Below, piece by piece: positions 1 to 7,579 of a stretch of 20,813 nucleotides of DNA (within the stretch, counting starts at the first letter, position 1; every line of letters starts with the position of its first letter). The notes under the pieces were generated by a model. That model was given only the letters and a program-made list of their open reading frames with translations, did not search any database and was not told where the DNA came from. The DNA is from Sulfurimonas sp. Its GTDB lineage: Bacteria; Campylobacterota; Campylobacteria; Campylobacterales; Sulfurimonadaceae. A program made the position numbers and the translations under genes. The stretch is from contig JAGGWO010000121.1 in the NCBI GenBank assembly GCA_021157485.1, forward strand, positions 1 to 20,813. Direction: 5' to 3'.

Positions 1-1054
1 ATCCAAGTTTTGCTTCTTGGACAAAAAAAGTTCTTAAAGCCTTATCTCGCAAATCCATTCCTTTACAATCTAGCCAAGCTAAATATGTAGCTTCTATTGG
101 AGTCACTTTAATTACGTTGGAGTATTTCTCACATACTTCTTGTAACATCTTATAGTTACCATACAGATGAACTTTTAGATCCTCTAACCAAGGTTTACCA
201 TTTTTATATGCACTCTCGAATGCAACGTGAGATAGAACACTACCCTCGGCAAAATGTATACGATTATATACTTCTTTAAACTTCTCACGTAACTCTTCGT
301 TTTGAACCGCAACACTACTCATAGAAAAACCAGCCATGTTAAATGTTTTTCCAACACCGATAGCTGTTACAGTTATATCTCTTGCTCTTTCACTTAAAGA
401 TGCAAAAGGGATGTGCTTATTTGGAACATATACTAAATCAGAGTGTATTTCATCTGCAAATACTACAATATTATGCTCTAAACAAACTTCCAATATCTCT
501 TCTAACTCCTCTCTTCTCCATACACGACCAACAGGATTATGAGGTGAGCACAGAAGCAAAAGCTTTGTATTTTCATCTATTTTTGATTTTAAATCCTCTA
601 TATCAAAAATATAGGTACCATCTTCAAGCTGTTTAAGAGGATTTTTTAAAACCTTTCTTTTCGCACGTGTTACACTATGAAAAAATGGTGGATATACTGG
701 CGTTTGAACAATTATACTCTCACCAATTTCACTAAAAGCCTCAATAGCTACGCTCATGCTTGCAACAACTGAATGAGAGTACAACATATCATCAACTTCG
801 TAAGTTATTCCATGCTCTTTTTTCATCCACTCAATCTGAGCTTCAAAAGCAGATACAGGGACTTCTTCATATCCAATAATTGGATGTTTTAGTCTCTCAC
901 TCACTGCGTTTAAAACAAAATCAGGAGTATCAATATCCATATCTGCAACCCAAACAGGCTCCACATCTTCAGTGCCAAACAACTCTTCTCTAAGAGTGAA
1001 CTTTTCTGCGTTTGTATCTTTTCTACATGCGGAAGTTGAGAAGTCGTAACTCAT
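1..1054 (-). CDS. PatB/MalY-type PLP-dependent C-S lyase, candidate OvoB (3' end outside window)
   Basis: The visible 351 codons (ATG at 1054) encode a fold-type I PLP enzyme of the MalY/PatB cystathionine beta-lyase group, normally about 390 residues, so roughly 40 C-terminal residues lie beyond the left edge. Visible signatures are VWVADMDI near residue 35, TPVYPPF near 118, SPHNPVGR near 170, DEIHSDL near 201 with the PLP-ring aspartate, and GKTFNMAGF with the Schiff-base lysine at about K236. The family cleaves C-S bonds of cysteine conjugates by beta-elimination, releasing a thiol, pyruvate and ammonia. Its ATG overlaps the ovoA stop as ATGA, so the two genes are probably translationally coupled. 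From that pairing I infer that its substrate is the 5-histidylcysteine sulfoxide made by OvoA, the OvoB step. A general cystathionine lyase or a related aminotransferase is the alternative. The family call is secure; the substrate is inferred. Confidence 0.85.
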   Translation of the reverse strand, partial: MSYDFSTSACRKDTNAEKFTLREELFGTEDVEPVWVADMDIDTPDFVLNAVSERLKHPIIGYEEVPVSAFEAQIEWMKKEHGITYEVDDMLYSHSVVASMSVAIEAFSEIGESIIVQTPVYPPFFHSVTRAKRKVLKNPLKQLEDGTYIFDIEDLKSKIDENTKLLLLCSPHNPVGRVWRREELEEILEVCLEHNIVVFADEIHSDLVYVPNKHIPFASLSERARDITVTAIGVGKTFNMAGFSMSSVAVQNEELREKFKEVYNRIHFAEGSVLSHVAFESAYKNGKPWLEDLKVHLYGNYKMLQEVCEKYSNVIKVTPIEATYLAWLDCKGMDLRDKALRTFFVQEAKLG

Positions 1055-3150
1055 CTTTTTCTCCAAACACTAACTTGTGAAATAGTATGCTGATATTTTC
1101 TCTTCGTCTCTTTTATAACAAACTCTAAATCTTGAAGATGAATAAGTTCAAACTTATCGTCTAAAACTTTTTTCAGACTATCTATTGTCTTAATATCTTC
1201 ACCATTTTCATCTTTGTAACCGCCAAGCCAGAACTCTTTTTTTGTTGAGCTCTCTTGCCAAGTGTAAGGTGAAGTAATAACTAGGATGCCATCTACATTT
1301 ATTCTCTCATCAATAGTGTCCAAAAAGAGTCTAGGATTATAGAGTCTATCAATCAGATTAGTCGCCATGATTAAGTCATATGAGTTAAAATTCGGCTTCA
1401 AATTACAAGCGTCACCCTGCCAAAATGAAACTCTCTCTTTGAGCTTTTCATAGCCTAACTCTTCAATAGTCACCTTTTTATTTGTCACTATTTCACCCTC
1501 TTCTTTGGAGCTAAACGCAACATATCCATCTGATTTTAATTTAGCTCCAACTTGAACAAAACGTACAGAGAAATCAATTCCCTCCACTTCATTAAACTCA
1601 CGGGCAAGCTCATAGGTAGCACGTCCTGTTGCACATCCTAAGTCGAGTGCTTTATTCTTGTTTTGAGCGAACTTAGAAGCAATCTTCGCTGTAGCTATTG
1701 CAAAGTTTTCAACTCCAAAATGAGTATCTCCATATTGAAATTCACAATATTGTGAAACCAACTCATCACTCTCATATATCTCTGTCTCTTGCTCTTGTTC
1801 TTGACTTGAAACTACATATCTAAAACCTGCGTTTTGATAGAAATGTTTTCTAAATGCATATCGAGAATATTTCATTATTAGATTTCCGCTACTCGCCCAT
1901 GATGAGCCCAATATAAGCGCATGTTTTTCATCAAATGTGGGTACTGAGAAATCATCATAAGCTTCGTGAACTTTAAATCCTTCAAAACCTCTAATCGGTG
2001 TTCTACTCCACTGCCATACATTTCCAACTACATCATAGAAACCATTGAAACTAAATTCATCAACAGGACAAGAACTGGCATAATGATAAAAGTTCAGATT
2101 GGCTCTACTCTCATGAAAGGCAGGTATATCTTGTAGCCCAGCTTTATTATAAATTGCTCTATACTCTGCTTCACTTGGAAGTTGATAAGTTACCCCATCA
2201 TTTTTACTTTTATATCTACAAAATGCTTCCGCTTCAAGTGCATTTACATCAACTGGCCAATTAAGTGGCATATCAATTTCCAAACTCAGAGTTCTGTACT
2301 TAAACTTGCCATCTTTTAAAACCCAAAAGGTTGGATGAGTAGCCTTTGTAAGTTCTAAAAACTTTTTGCCCTCTTCATCCCAGAACTCACTATTTTCATA
2401 TCCACCAGCGTTAACAAACTCTATAAATTCGCCATTACTTACCAGATATTTTGAAGCTTCAAACGCAGCTACATTTTCTGCATAAACACCATACTCATTA
2501 TCCCAACCATATAAGTTATGAGAGCTCTCTTTTCCTAATCTGATTTCAGTAGCATCTATTTTTAACATTGAATTTTTAGGAGCTTTTGAGCTATTTTTAC
2601 AAATATTAAATTCTTTTACACTTTTTACTAAATCTATAGGCATTTGCCGATGTAAAACTAAGGATGTCTCTATATGAATTCTTTCATGCTCTATTCCCAT
2701 TAAAATTATCCACATGGGTGAGTCATCTTTAATTGGCAGAGTTAAAGGCAGAGTCATAATCAGGTCATCAACTAACTCTTGAACTTTAGCTCTATACTCA
2801 CGTACTTCATCAACTTTTGGCCAAGAGTAGTTTGAGCCATCCATATCATCCCAACTCATCTCATCAACACCAACGGCAAAGATTGACTCAAAGTCTGGAT
2901 TTATACGCTCTTGTATTATCTTCATATTGATTAATTTATTTATAAAAAAAGTTGCAGTGTGCCCGAAGTAAAAAATCATAGGATGACGAGTTATTTCAGA
3001 TTTTTTATAAAACACATCTTCATCTTTCAATACTTCAAACACTTTTTCATAAAGTGCAGAAGTATTATGAAAATACTCTTTTATCTCTTGGCGTTTTCCC
3101 TCAATACTATTCCCATTAAGTGTGACAGGATACTTACTTAGTTTACTCAA
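1051..3150 (-). CDS. ovoA: OvoA: 5-histidylcysteine sulfoxide synthase / 5-thiohistidine N-methyltransferase
   Basis: This 699-residue protein has the three-part OvoA layout. An N-terminal DinB-like domain (about 1-180) carries the iron motif HERIHIE, the HX3HXE pattern with H155, H159 and E161. A formylglycine-generating-enzyme/SUMF1-like domain spans about 190-446, with GNVWQWSRTP near 376 and a FYQNAGFRYV ending near 446. A C-terminal SAM methyltransferase (about 470-699) has the glycine-rich loop LDLGCATGRA near 502. The related ergothioneine enzyme EgtB lacks the methyltransferase, so the fusion favours OvoA. In the known pathway OvoA joins cysteine to C5 of histidine with O2 using non-haem iron, a PLP lyase cleaves the sulfoxide, and the methyltransferase domain N-methylates 5-thiohistidine to ovothiol A. 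The start is TTG, supported by AAAAAGG six bases upstream. The next in-frame ATG is codon 58, too far inside the first domain. A -10 box lies upstream at 3177-3182. Confidence 0.93.
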   Translation of the reverse strand: MSKLSKYPVTLNGNSIEGKRQEIKEYFHNTSALYEKVFEVLKDEDVFYKKSEITRHPMIFYFGHTATFFINKLINMKIIQERINPDFESIFAVGVDEMSWDDMDGSNYSWPKVDEVREYRAKVQELVDDLIMTLPLTLPIKDDSPMWIILMGIEHERIHIETSLVLHRQMPIDLVKSVKEFNICKNSSKAPKNSMLKIDATEIRLGKESSHNLYGWDNEYGVYAENVAAFEASKYLVSNGEFIEFVNAGGYENSEFWDEEGKKFLELTKATHPTFWVLKDGKFKYRTLSLEIDMPLNWPVDVNALEAEAFCRYKSKNDGVTYQLPSEAEYRAIYNKAGLQDIPAFHESRANLNFYHYASSCPVDEFSFNGFYDVVGNVWQWSRTPIRGFEGFKVHEAYDDFSVPTFDEKHALILGSSWASSGNLIMKYSRYAFRKHFYQNAGFRYVVSSQEQEQETEIYESDELVSQYCEFQYGDTHFGVENFAIATAKIASKFAQNKNKALDLGCATGRATYELAREFNEVEGIDFSVRFVQVGAKLKSDGYVAFSSKEEGEIVTNKKVTIEELGYEKLKERVSFWQGDACNLKPNFNSYDLIMATNLIDRLYNPRLFLDTIDERINVDGILVITSPYTWQESSTKKEFWLGGYKDENGEDIKTIDSLKKVLDDKFELIHLQDLEFVIKETKRKYQHTISQVSVWRKR

Positions 3151-3169
3151 AAAATACCTTTTTATTTGT

Positions 3170-3182
3170 TATAATCATTATA
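3170..3182. promoter_or_regulatory. Palindromic divergent -10 region shared by ovoA and pgeF
   Basis: TATAATCATTATA is a perfect 13-base palindrome around C3176. On the plus strand TATAAT (3170-3175) is preceded by TGT, making an extended -10. Transcription would then start about 3182, at the pgeF ATG. On the minus strand TATAAT (3182 to 3177) would start transcription about 3170, leaving a leader of about 20 bases that holds the ovoA ribosome binding site. RNA polymerase probably cannot occupy both orientations at once. No clear -35 is visible, as is common in this phylum. Confidence 0.6.
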
Positions 3183-3934
3183 TGAAATTTTATCATAGTA
3201 ACTTATTAAATTCATTTTCAAACTTAACTCATTGCTTCACAGCTAAGGAAGGTGGTGTTAGCAATGGAGTATACTCTTCACTAAATCTTGCGTTTCATAT
3301 TGAAGATGACAGTGAAGCAGTAAATAAAAACCATGCTCTCTTAGCAGATAAATTAAACTACAATAAAAAAACTCTTGTTCATATGAAGCAGATTCACTCT
3401 GACATAGTTCATATAGTTTGCTCAGATGACAATTTTAATAATCCTCCAACATGTGACGCACTCATAACAGATAAACAAAATATTCCTCTTATGGTTATGG
3501 TTGCGGACTGTTCTCCTATAACCTTTTATGACAGTATAAAAAAAGTTATTGCTGTTGCTCATGCTGGACGACAAGGTGCTTTTAAAAATATAGTTAAAAA
3601 TGTAATTGATAGTTTCAAAAGTAACTATGACTCAGATGCAGAAGATATTTTAGTTACGATTGGTGCAAGTATTGGTGCGTGTTGCTATGAAGTTGGAGCT
3701 GAAATCTATAAAGAAGCTAAAGAGTTAGGAGTTGAGTACTCACTAAATAAAAAAGCCGGGAATTACTATCTAGATATATCCAAAATACTGCAAACGCAAC
3801 TCTTAGAAGCAGGAATGAAAAAAGAAAATATAGAGCTATCAAGAGAGTGCAGTTGTTGTAAAAACAACAAATACTTCTCTTATAGAGCTGATGGGACTAC
3901 AGGAAGATTTGCAGGAGTAATAAAACTAAACTAA
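3182..3934 (+). CDS. pgeF: PgeF: peptidoglycan-editing factor / YfiH-LACC1 family multi-copper-like enzyme
   Basis: The 250-residue protein belongs to the YfiH (DUF152) family. These enzymes act as purine nucleoside phosphorylase/adenosine deaminases in vitro and limit L-serine misincorporation into peptidoglycan. Expected metal ligands are visible: H72 (KQIHSD), C110 (VADCSP) and H127 (VAHAGR). IGACCYEVG near 164 and SYRADGTTGRFAG near 233 are further family signatures. The usual HAGWRG is HAGRQG here. ATG 3182 was chosen because homology begins at MKFYHS; an in-frame upstream ATG at 3122 would add 20 unconserved residues and run into ovoA. No ribosome binding site precedes 3182, and the extended -10 just upstream would put the transcript start on the ATG, so a leaderless mRNA is possible. 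The 3' end overlaps the opposing dxs gene by 9 bases. Confidence 0.9.
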   Translation: MKFYHSNLLNSFSNLTHCFTAKEGGVSNGVYSSLNLAFHIEDDSEAVNKNHALLADKLNYNKKTLVHMKQIHSDIVHIVCSDDNFNNPPTCDALITDKQNIPLMVMVADCSPITFYDSIKKVIAVAHAGRQGAFKNIVKNVIDSFKSNYDSDAEDILVTIGASIGACCYEVGAEIYKEAKELGVEYSLNKKAGNYYLDISKILQTQLLEAGMKKENIELSRECSCCKNNKYFSYRADGTTGRFAGVIKLN

Positions 3935-5746
3935 CTTTTGCACTTTTTTAGCCAACTGTTGAGGAAGAAGTCCTAAAGACTCCTCTACAAGCTTTGTATT
4001 TCCATGAGTTATAAACTTATCTTCATATTCAAAACTTGTTACATTAACATCTACTATATTCTCATCTGCTAAAAACTCTAAAATTGCAGAACCTACTCCA
4101 CCCATTTTAGAACTATCAGAAAATACAAACCACTTTTTATGTTTAGTTGCTAACTCTCTTAACATCTCTGCGTCTAATGGTTTAACGAAACGCAGATCTA
4201 AGATATTAACCTCTTTGCCCATTAGTTTAGCCGTTTCATAAGCGCGGCCTACTCCATTTCCATAACCAATAAAAAGTATATCACTCTCATTTGAACGTAA
4301 CAGTTCCGATTTTGCATACTCAAATGAGTTTGACTCAGGTAAATCTGTTGGAGTAAATGAACCTCTTGGATAACGTAGAGAACATGGATGGTCGTACTCA
4401 GCGGCAAATGCCATTGCTTGATGAAATGACTTCTCATCACGTGGAGCAAAGAGTGTCATGTTTGGAATTGCGCGTAAAAAAGAGATATCAAAGACACCTT
4501 GATGTGTCTCACCATCTTCACCAACAATTCCAGCACGGTCAAGTGCAAATACAACGGGTAAATCCATCAGACAAGTATCATGAATTATTTGATCATATCC
4601 ACGTTGCAAAAATGTTGAGTAGATTGTACAAAATGGTTTAAAACCCTCTTTTGCTAAAGCACTCATAGAAGTAACAGCATGTTGTTCAGCAATTGCTACA
4701 TCCCAAAATCTATCTGGATAAGTTTCCATAAGTTTACTCAAGCCTGTACCACTTGGCATAGCGGCTGTAGCACCGACAATTTTTTCACTGTTTTGCGCTA
4801 AATGCATTAAAGCTTCTGTATAAATCTGTGTAGCACTTTTAGCAGATGATTTTTTAACACTTGCACCATTACTTAAGTCAAAGGGACCAACACCATGCCA
4901 TTTTTCCTCTTTACCCTCAGCAATATCATAACCCTTGCCTTTTATAGTTTGAGCATGAATAATAACTGGCTGACCTAAGTCTTTAGCCTTTTGAAATATA
5001 TCTATAAGTTGAGTCAAATTATGTCCATCAACTGGACCAATGTAATTTATACCCATCTCTTCAAACATAATGCCGGGAGTGATAAGCTTTAAACCCTCTT
5101 CCATACGTTTAGCAATATAGTGAGCACCCTCTCCAAAGTTATCTACAAAACTCTCTGTAGTTTTTTTAAACCGCTGGTAAAAAGGAGATGCCATCGCAGA
5201 ACTCAGCATTCTACTTATAGCTCCTATTGGTTTAGCTATACTCATCTCATTATCATTGAGAATAATCACCATTGGATATTTTCTATCGCCCAGTTCATTA
5301 AGTGCCTCATAAACCATACCAGCAGTCATAGAACCATCACCAATCATTACTACTGGTATGCGACTATCTTGTTCGCCTTTAAGTGCTATAGCTTTTGCAG
5401 CCCCAACACCTAAAGAGATTGAAGTTGAACTATGCCCAGCAACGAAATAATCATCATCACTCTCGCTCGGTTTTGTGTATCCACAAATACCATTAAACTC
5501 TCGGAGTGTACCAAACTCATCCCATCTATCTGTTAGTAATTTATGCGCATATGATTGATGAGAAACATCAAATATAAATGGATCTTTTTTAGAATCAAAT
5601 ACTTTGTGCATAGCTACAATTAACTCTGTAGCACCAAGTGTTGAACTTAAATGTCCACCATTTTTACTAACAACTCTCAAAATTTCTTCTCTTATTTCAC
5701 CGCAAAGAGTCTCTAACTCTTCTACAGATTTTGACTTAATATTCAT
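3926..5746 (-). CDS. dxs: 1-deoxy-D-xylulose-5-phosphate synthase
   Basis: The protein condenses pyruvate and glyceraldehyde 3-phosphate to DXP, the first step of the MEP isoprenoid pathway, and also feeds thiamine and pyridoxal synthesis. It has 606 residues, close to the usual 610-620. GDGSMTAG (136-143) with N165 forms the TPP/Mg site, AGHSSTS near 103 is typical, and AIAEQHAVTS (351-360) supplies the catalytic glutamate E354. The pyrimidine-domain stretch YSTFLQRGYDQ and the C-terminal transketolase domain follow. A familiar DVGHQ segment reads DVSHQ (60-64) here. It lies 7 bases after fliH and ends the long minus-strand array, as the flagellar-dxs junction does in Campylobacter and Helicobacter. 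Its end overlaps pgeF, and no terminator hairpin is visible between them. Confidence 0.96.
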   Translation of the reverse strand: MNIKSKSVEELETLCGEIREEILRVVSKNGGHLSSTLGATELIVAMHKVFDSKKDPFIFDVSHQSYAHKLLTDRWDEFGTLREFNGICGYTKPSESDDDYFVAGHSSTSISLGVGAAKAIALKGEQDSRIPVVMIGDGSMTAGMVYEALNELGDRKYPMVIILNDNEMSIAKPIGAISRMLSSAMASPFYQRFKKTTESFVDNFGEGAHYIAKRMEEGLKLITPGIMFEEMGINYIGPVDGHNLTQLIDIFQKAKDLGQPVIIHAQTIKGKGYDIAEGKEEKWHGVGPFDLSNGASVKKSSAKSATQIYTEALMHLAQNSEKIVGATAAMPSGTGLSKLMETYPDRFWDVAIAEQHAVTSMSALAKEGFKPFCTIYSTFLQRGYDQIIHDTCLMDLPVVFALDRAGIVGEDGETHQGVFDISFLRAIPNMTLFAPRDEKSFHQAMAFAAEYDHPCSLRYPRGSFTPTDLPESNSFEYAKSELLRSNESDILFIGYGNGVGRAYETAKLMGKEVNILDLRFVKPLDAEMLRELATKHKKWFVFSDSSKMGGVGSAILEFLADENIVDVNVTSFEYEDKFITHGNTKLVEESLGLLPQQLAKKVQKLV

Positions 5747-5753
5747 TCATACT

Positions 5754-6545
5754 CTATTCGCTTAAAACAGCTTTTTTTACTCTCTCAAATCTTTTTGAAA
5801 TTTCTGCATCTATATTTCCAGCGTCACTTATTGCAATAACGCCACCTTCACTAATCGCACTATCTGAAACTACTTCAATATGCTCTAGAGAACCAACATG
5901 TTCAGATATTGCACCATGGTCTTTAGGATTAACTTTTAGGGTAACCTTTGATGCACTCTGTAACTCTTTAATTAGCTCATCTGATAAAACTTTTGCAACT
6001 TCTTTCGAGTTATCACTAAGCTCAATACTTACAACCTCTTTAGAGATATCTAATGCGGCTGTAACTAAACTATCTTTTATTGTCTCTAAAGCAGTTTCAA
6101 AAGCACTAGCACTCTCTTCTAATTTTTTAACTGATACTGCAAACTGTTTGACTGCATCTACTGCATCTATGTCTCCATCTTCAATCGCCTTGGCTTTTCC
6201 AGCTTGCATACCTTCATTGAAAGCTTCTTCTTTCACTTTTTGCAACTCTAGCTTATACTCTTCTTCCTTGGCTTCAAGCTTCATCTGTAGTTTTATGAAA
6301 TTTGATGACATATCATCAGTCTTTTTCATTAAAGATTCAATCAAAGACTCTTTAGAACTTGTGCTTAACTCACTTGAATCAATTTCAGTTGCTTTTGGAA
6401 CACTCTCTTGTATAGATTCTGAAACTAAGTTGGAGTGACTAGCGGCACTCTCTTCATCCCCTTTTGAGCCTAAAGCTATAATTTTAAAATTATACTTATC
6501 AACACTGTGCATTGCTACTGAATCATTTGATATTACTGTTGCCAT
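5754..6545 (-). CDS. fliH: FliH: flagellar export ATPase regulator
   Basis: The 263-residue protein is identified by its position between fliG and dxs and by FliH-type architecture. A variable Ser-rich N-terminus (about 1-65) is followed by a charged, coiled-coil-prone stretch (about 66-110) containing EAFNEGMQAGKAKA, the Gly-spaced helix typical of FliH/YscL. A C-terminal V-ATPase-E-like domain (about 120-263) includes LDISKEVVSIELS. FliH dimers bind the ATPase FliI and dock it to the C-ring for flagellar type III export. It starts 2 bases after the fliG stop and ends 7 bases before dxs, consistent with cotranscription. Sequence conservation in this family is low, so part of the confidence comes from synteny. 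Confidence 0.88.
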   Translation of the reverse strand: MATVISNDSVAMHSVDKYNFKIIALGSKGDEESAASHSNLVSESIQESVPKATEIDSSELSTSSKESLIESLMKKTDDMSSNFIKLQMKLEAKEEEYKLELQKVKEEAFNEGMQAGKAKAIEDGDIDAVDAVKQFAVSVKKLEESASAFETALETIKDSLVTAALDISKEVVSIELSDNSKEVAKVLSDELIKELQSASKVTLKVNPKDHGAISEHVGSLEHIEVVSDSAISEGGVIAISDAGNIDAEISKRFERVKKAVLSE

Positions 6546-6547
6546 AA

Positions 6548-7576
6548 TTACTCAATCATCTCTTCAGATGAGCCCATCTGTATAGCTCCTGACTCAGAAA
6601 GTGCATTCACAGACTCAACAATTTTTCTCTGAGCAGCTTCAACATCTTTCATTTTCACTGCACCTAGGAACTGCATCTCTTCTTCAAATGCTTCACGAGC
6701 TCGCTCACTCATAGCAGAGAAGAACTTCTCTTTAAGCTCTTCTGGTGAAGATTTAAGTGCTAACATTAGTTCCGCTTTATCTGCAGCTTTAAGAACTTCA
6801 GTAATAGCAGCTTTATCAAGAGAAACCATATCTTCAAAAGTAAACATCATATCTTTAATCAGAGTTGCTAACTCTTCATCAACCTGCTCGATTGTAGCAA
6901 GCGTAGATTTAGAAGATTTTGCACCAAGACGATTAAAGATGTCTGCAACAGCTCTAGTTCCACCAACTTCAACTTTGTATGAAGCAAGAGATTCAAGTTT
7001 AGACTCAAGCACTGCTGAAACTCTTTTAATAACAGATGGAGAGATGTCTCCAAGTTTTGCCATTCTCATAGCAACTTCACTACGTAAATCATCTGGGAAG
7101 AACTGTATCGTATCAGCTGCTTCGGTTGCATCCATATGTGCCAAAATAAGCGCAATAGTTTGAGGATGCTCATTAATAATAAAATCTGAGAGTTGCTGAG
7201 GCTTGATTTTTGAAAGGTATGCAAAGTTTTGAGTATTTTGCATACTTTTAGATAATTTATCTAATACTTTTTTAGCCTCCTCAGCACCTAAAGTTCTATA
7301 GAGAAGCTCTCTTGCATACTCCATACCACCAGAAGTAAGATACTGCCCAGATTGAAAAATTGCATGAAACTCTTCAAGAATTGCTGTTGCAACTGATCTA
7401 TCAATTGTAACATTACTGGCAATATATTTTGAAACTTCCGTTATCGCTTCAACATTCATATTTGAAAAAATTGCTGCAGTTGCTTCTTCACCAAGTTGAA
7501 GTAAAAGTATTGCTATCTTTTCTGAAATTGTCATCTCATCAAAAATAGCCTGCTGTTGCGGGTTTAAACTTGCCAT
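6548..7576 (-). CDS. fliG: FliG: flagellar motor switch protein
   Basis: The protein has 342 residues, a normal FliG length. It connects the MS-ring protein FliF to FliM and carries the charged C-terminal face that meets the stator. The EHPQT motif of the middle domain is at 136-140, the FliG_C segment MFTFEDM at 244-250, and the torque-helix region KAADKAELMLALK follows at about 263-275. The N-terminal FliF-binding domain occupies about 15-110. An acidic tail of about 20 residues follows the last recognisable helix. It sits 3 bases after fliF and 2 bases before fliH, the conserved order in this phylum, so FliF, FliG and FliH are probably produced together. Confidence 0.96.
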   Translation of the reverse strand: MASLNPQQQAIFDEMTISEKIAILLLQLGEEATAAIFSNMNVEAITEVSKYIASNVTIDRSVATAILEEFHAIFQSGQYLTSGGMEYARELLYRTLGAEEAKKVLDKLSKSMQNTQNFAYLSKIKPQQLSDFIINEHPQTIALILAHMDATEAADTIQFFPDDLRSEVAMRMAKLGDISPSVIKRVSAVLESKLESLASYKVEVGGTRAVADIFNRLGAKSSKSTLATIEQVDEELATLIKDMMFTFEDMVSLDKAAITEVLKAADKAELMLALKSSPEELKEKFFSAMSERAREAFEEEMQFLGAVKMKDVEAAQRKIVESVNALSESGAIQMGSSEEMIE

Positions 7577-7579
7577 TCT

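Noticed and set aside
336..636. Plus-strand ORFs of 68 and 84 residues
   Set aside because: They lie antisense to the PatB/MalY-type gene, whose frame has clear motifs across this stretch; the products show no recognisable features.
1051..3150. EgtB or a generic SUMF1 protein instead of OvoA
   Set aside because: The C-terminal methyltransferase fusion and adjacent PLP lyase fit OvoA; EgtB is shorter and is usually beside egtD.
3146..3154. Possible phase-variable A run at the ovoA start
   Set aside because: The A tract on the plus strand is short and lies outside the coding frame; there is no G/C homopolymer of the kind that drives phase variation in this phylum.
3122..3181. A 20-residue N-terminal extension of PgeF starting at ATG 3122
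   Set aside because: It overlaps the ovoA 5' end, has no family resemblance, and would need a promoter inside ovoA; homology begins at ATG 3182.
5120..5413. Plus-strand ORF of 97 residues opposite dxs
   Set aside because: Its composition (many His, Tyr, Ser) is what the reverse complement of a coding frame gives, and dxs motifs are continuous beneath it.
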